31,707 bases of DNA from Anaerorhabdus sp036641015 (lineage in GTDB: Bacteria > Bacillota_I > Bacilli_A > Erysipelotrichales > Erysipelotrichaceae): the NCBI RefSeq assembly GCF_036641015.1, contig NZ_JAVWFO010000018.1:1-31707 (forward strand). The letters are read 5' to 3'. Positions 31,447 through 31,707 of this stretch are shown in pieces. The position numbers and the translations under genes were made by a program. The notes below the pieces were generated by a model. It searched no databases. It had not been told where the DNA came from and was given only the letters and a program-made list of their open reading frames with translations. Within the stretch, counting starts at the first letter, position 1. Each line of letters starts with the position of its first letter.

Positions 31447-31707
31447 TGAATTTAAACGAAAAAGCTAAACAGCTTAAAATAGATATTCCTGCAATATTCT
31501 TGTGTTTTAAAAGTAGTAAAACAGCCTTGTTTCCAAAGATACTAGCAGGTGCAACTATTGCATATGCGTTATCTCCAATTGATTTAATACCTGATTTTAT
31601 TCCAGTGTTAGGTTACCTTGATGATGTAATTATTCTTCCAGCATTGATTGCGTTAACGATTAAGTTTATTCCTAAAGATGAATTTGAACTATATAGAACA
31701 GAAGCAG
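31446..31707 (+). CDS. YkvA-family (DUF1232) membrane protein, 5' part
   Basis: The first 87 codons are present before the window ends. The DUF1232 hallmark YALSPIDLIPDFIPVLGYLDD is clear, in a hydrophobic region. The family's function is unknown. ATG 31446 overlaps the kinase stop by one base, showing coupling. Confidence 0.85.
   Translation, partial: MNLNEKAKQLKIDIPAIFLCFKSSKTALFPKILAGATIAYALSPIDLIPDFIPVLGYLDDVIILPALIALTIKFIPKDEFELYRTEA

Overview
This is an AT-rich bacterial chromosome segment from a low-GC Gram-positive (Firmicutes). HPr kinase/phosphorylase (hprK), a MutL with the endonuclease motif, strong AGGAGG-type ribosome sites and PRD regulators all point there. The lgt–HAD fusion and the general gene mix suggest the class Erysipelotrichia, but that is inference and no rRNA is present to test it.

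Layout. (1) 1-639: a gene end cut by the window edge and a 5'-deleted ABC-transporter ATPase, i.e. decayed DNA. (2) 654-1271 (-): a YigZ/IMPACT protein. (3) 1469-7623 (+): a tightly overlapping operon uvrA – hprK – lgt::HAD – trxB. The HAD half closely resembles the pyrophosphatase PpaX, which in Bacillus is encoded next to hprK and lgt and removes the pyrophosphate made by HprK. (4) 7754-10833: a polyamine-type acetyltransferase and mutS. (5) 11196-19131 (+): one long operon. It encodes a PRD/EIIB-type regulator, a metal-dependent deacetylase, a stand-alone PRD protein, an SFCGS glycine-rich protein, a DUF4312 protein, two membrane proteins (DUF4311, DUF4310), a SelA-like PLP enzyme (DgaE family), a KDGP-aldolase-like protein (DgaF family) and a HAD phosphatase. 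It matches the poorly characterised EF_0829–EF_0839 gene cluster. (6) proC (+) and, facing it, an EAL-domain phosphodiesterase with an extracellular solute-binding sensor (-). (7) mutL – miaA – tcdA (+), a protein of unknown function, and a CpXC zinc protein. (8) An orphan membrane protein and an acetyltransferase (both -). (9) A Cof-type HAD, a PfkB-family 1-phosphofructokinase-like gene and the start of a YkvA gene (+).

The most unusual content is non-coding. Four intergenic loci (10891-11001, 22504-22606, 22707-22810, 29545-29640) share one architecture: an extended -10 promoter, a first hairpin, a second hairpin with a CCCC loop, a single-stranded 18-nt motif ATTCTATCCCCTTATATA, and an intrinsic terminator. 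Stem sequences differ between copies while pairing is kept, and a 10-bp direct repeat of ACATA lies at the same distance upstream of all four. I read this as a multicopy small-RNA family, probably under one DNA-binding activator and probably acting on Shine–Dalgarno regions through its C-rich motifs. One copy follows mutS and two tandem copies precede mutL, so the roughly 11-kb block that separates mutS from mutL is bracketed by them.
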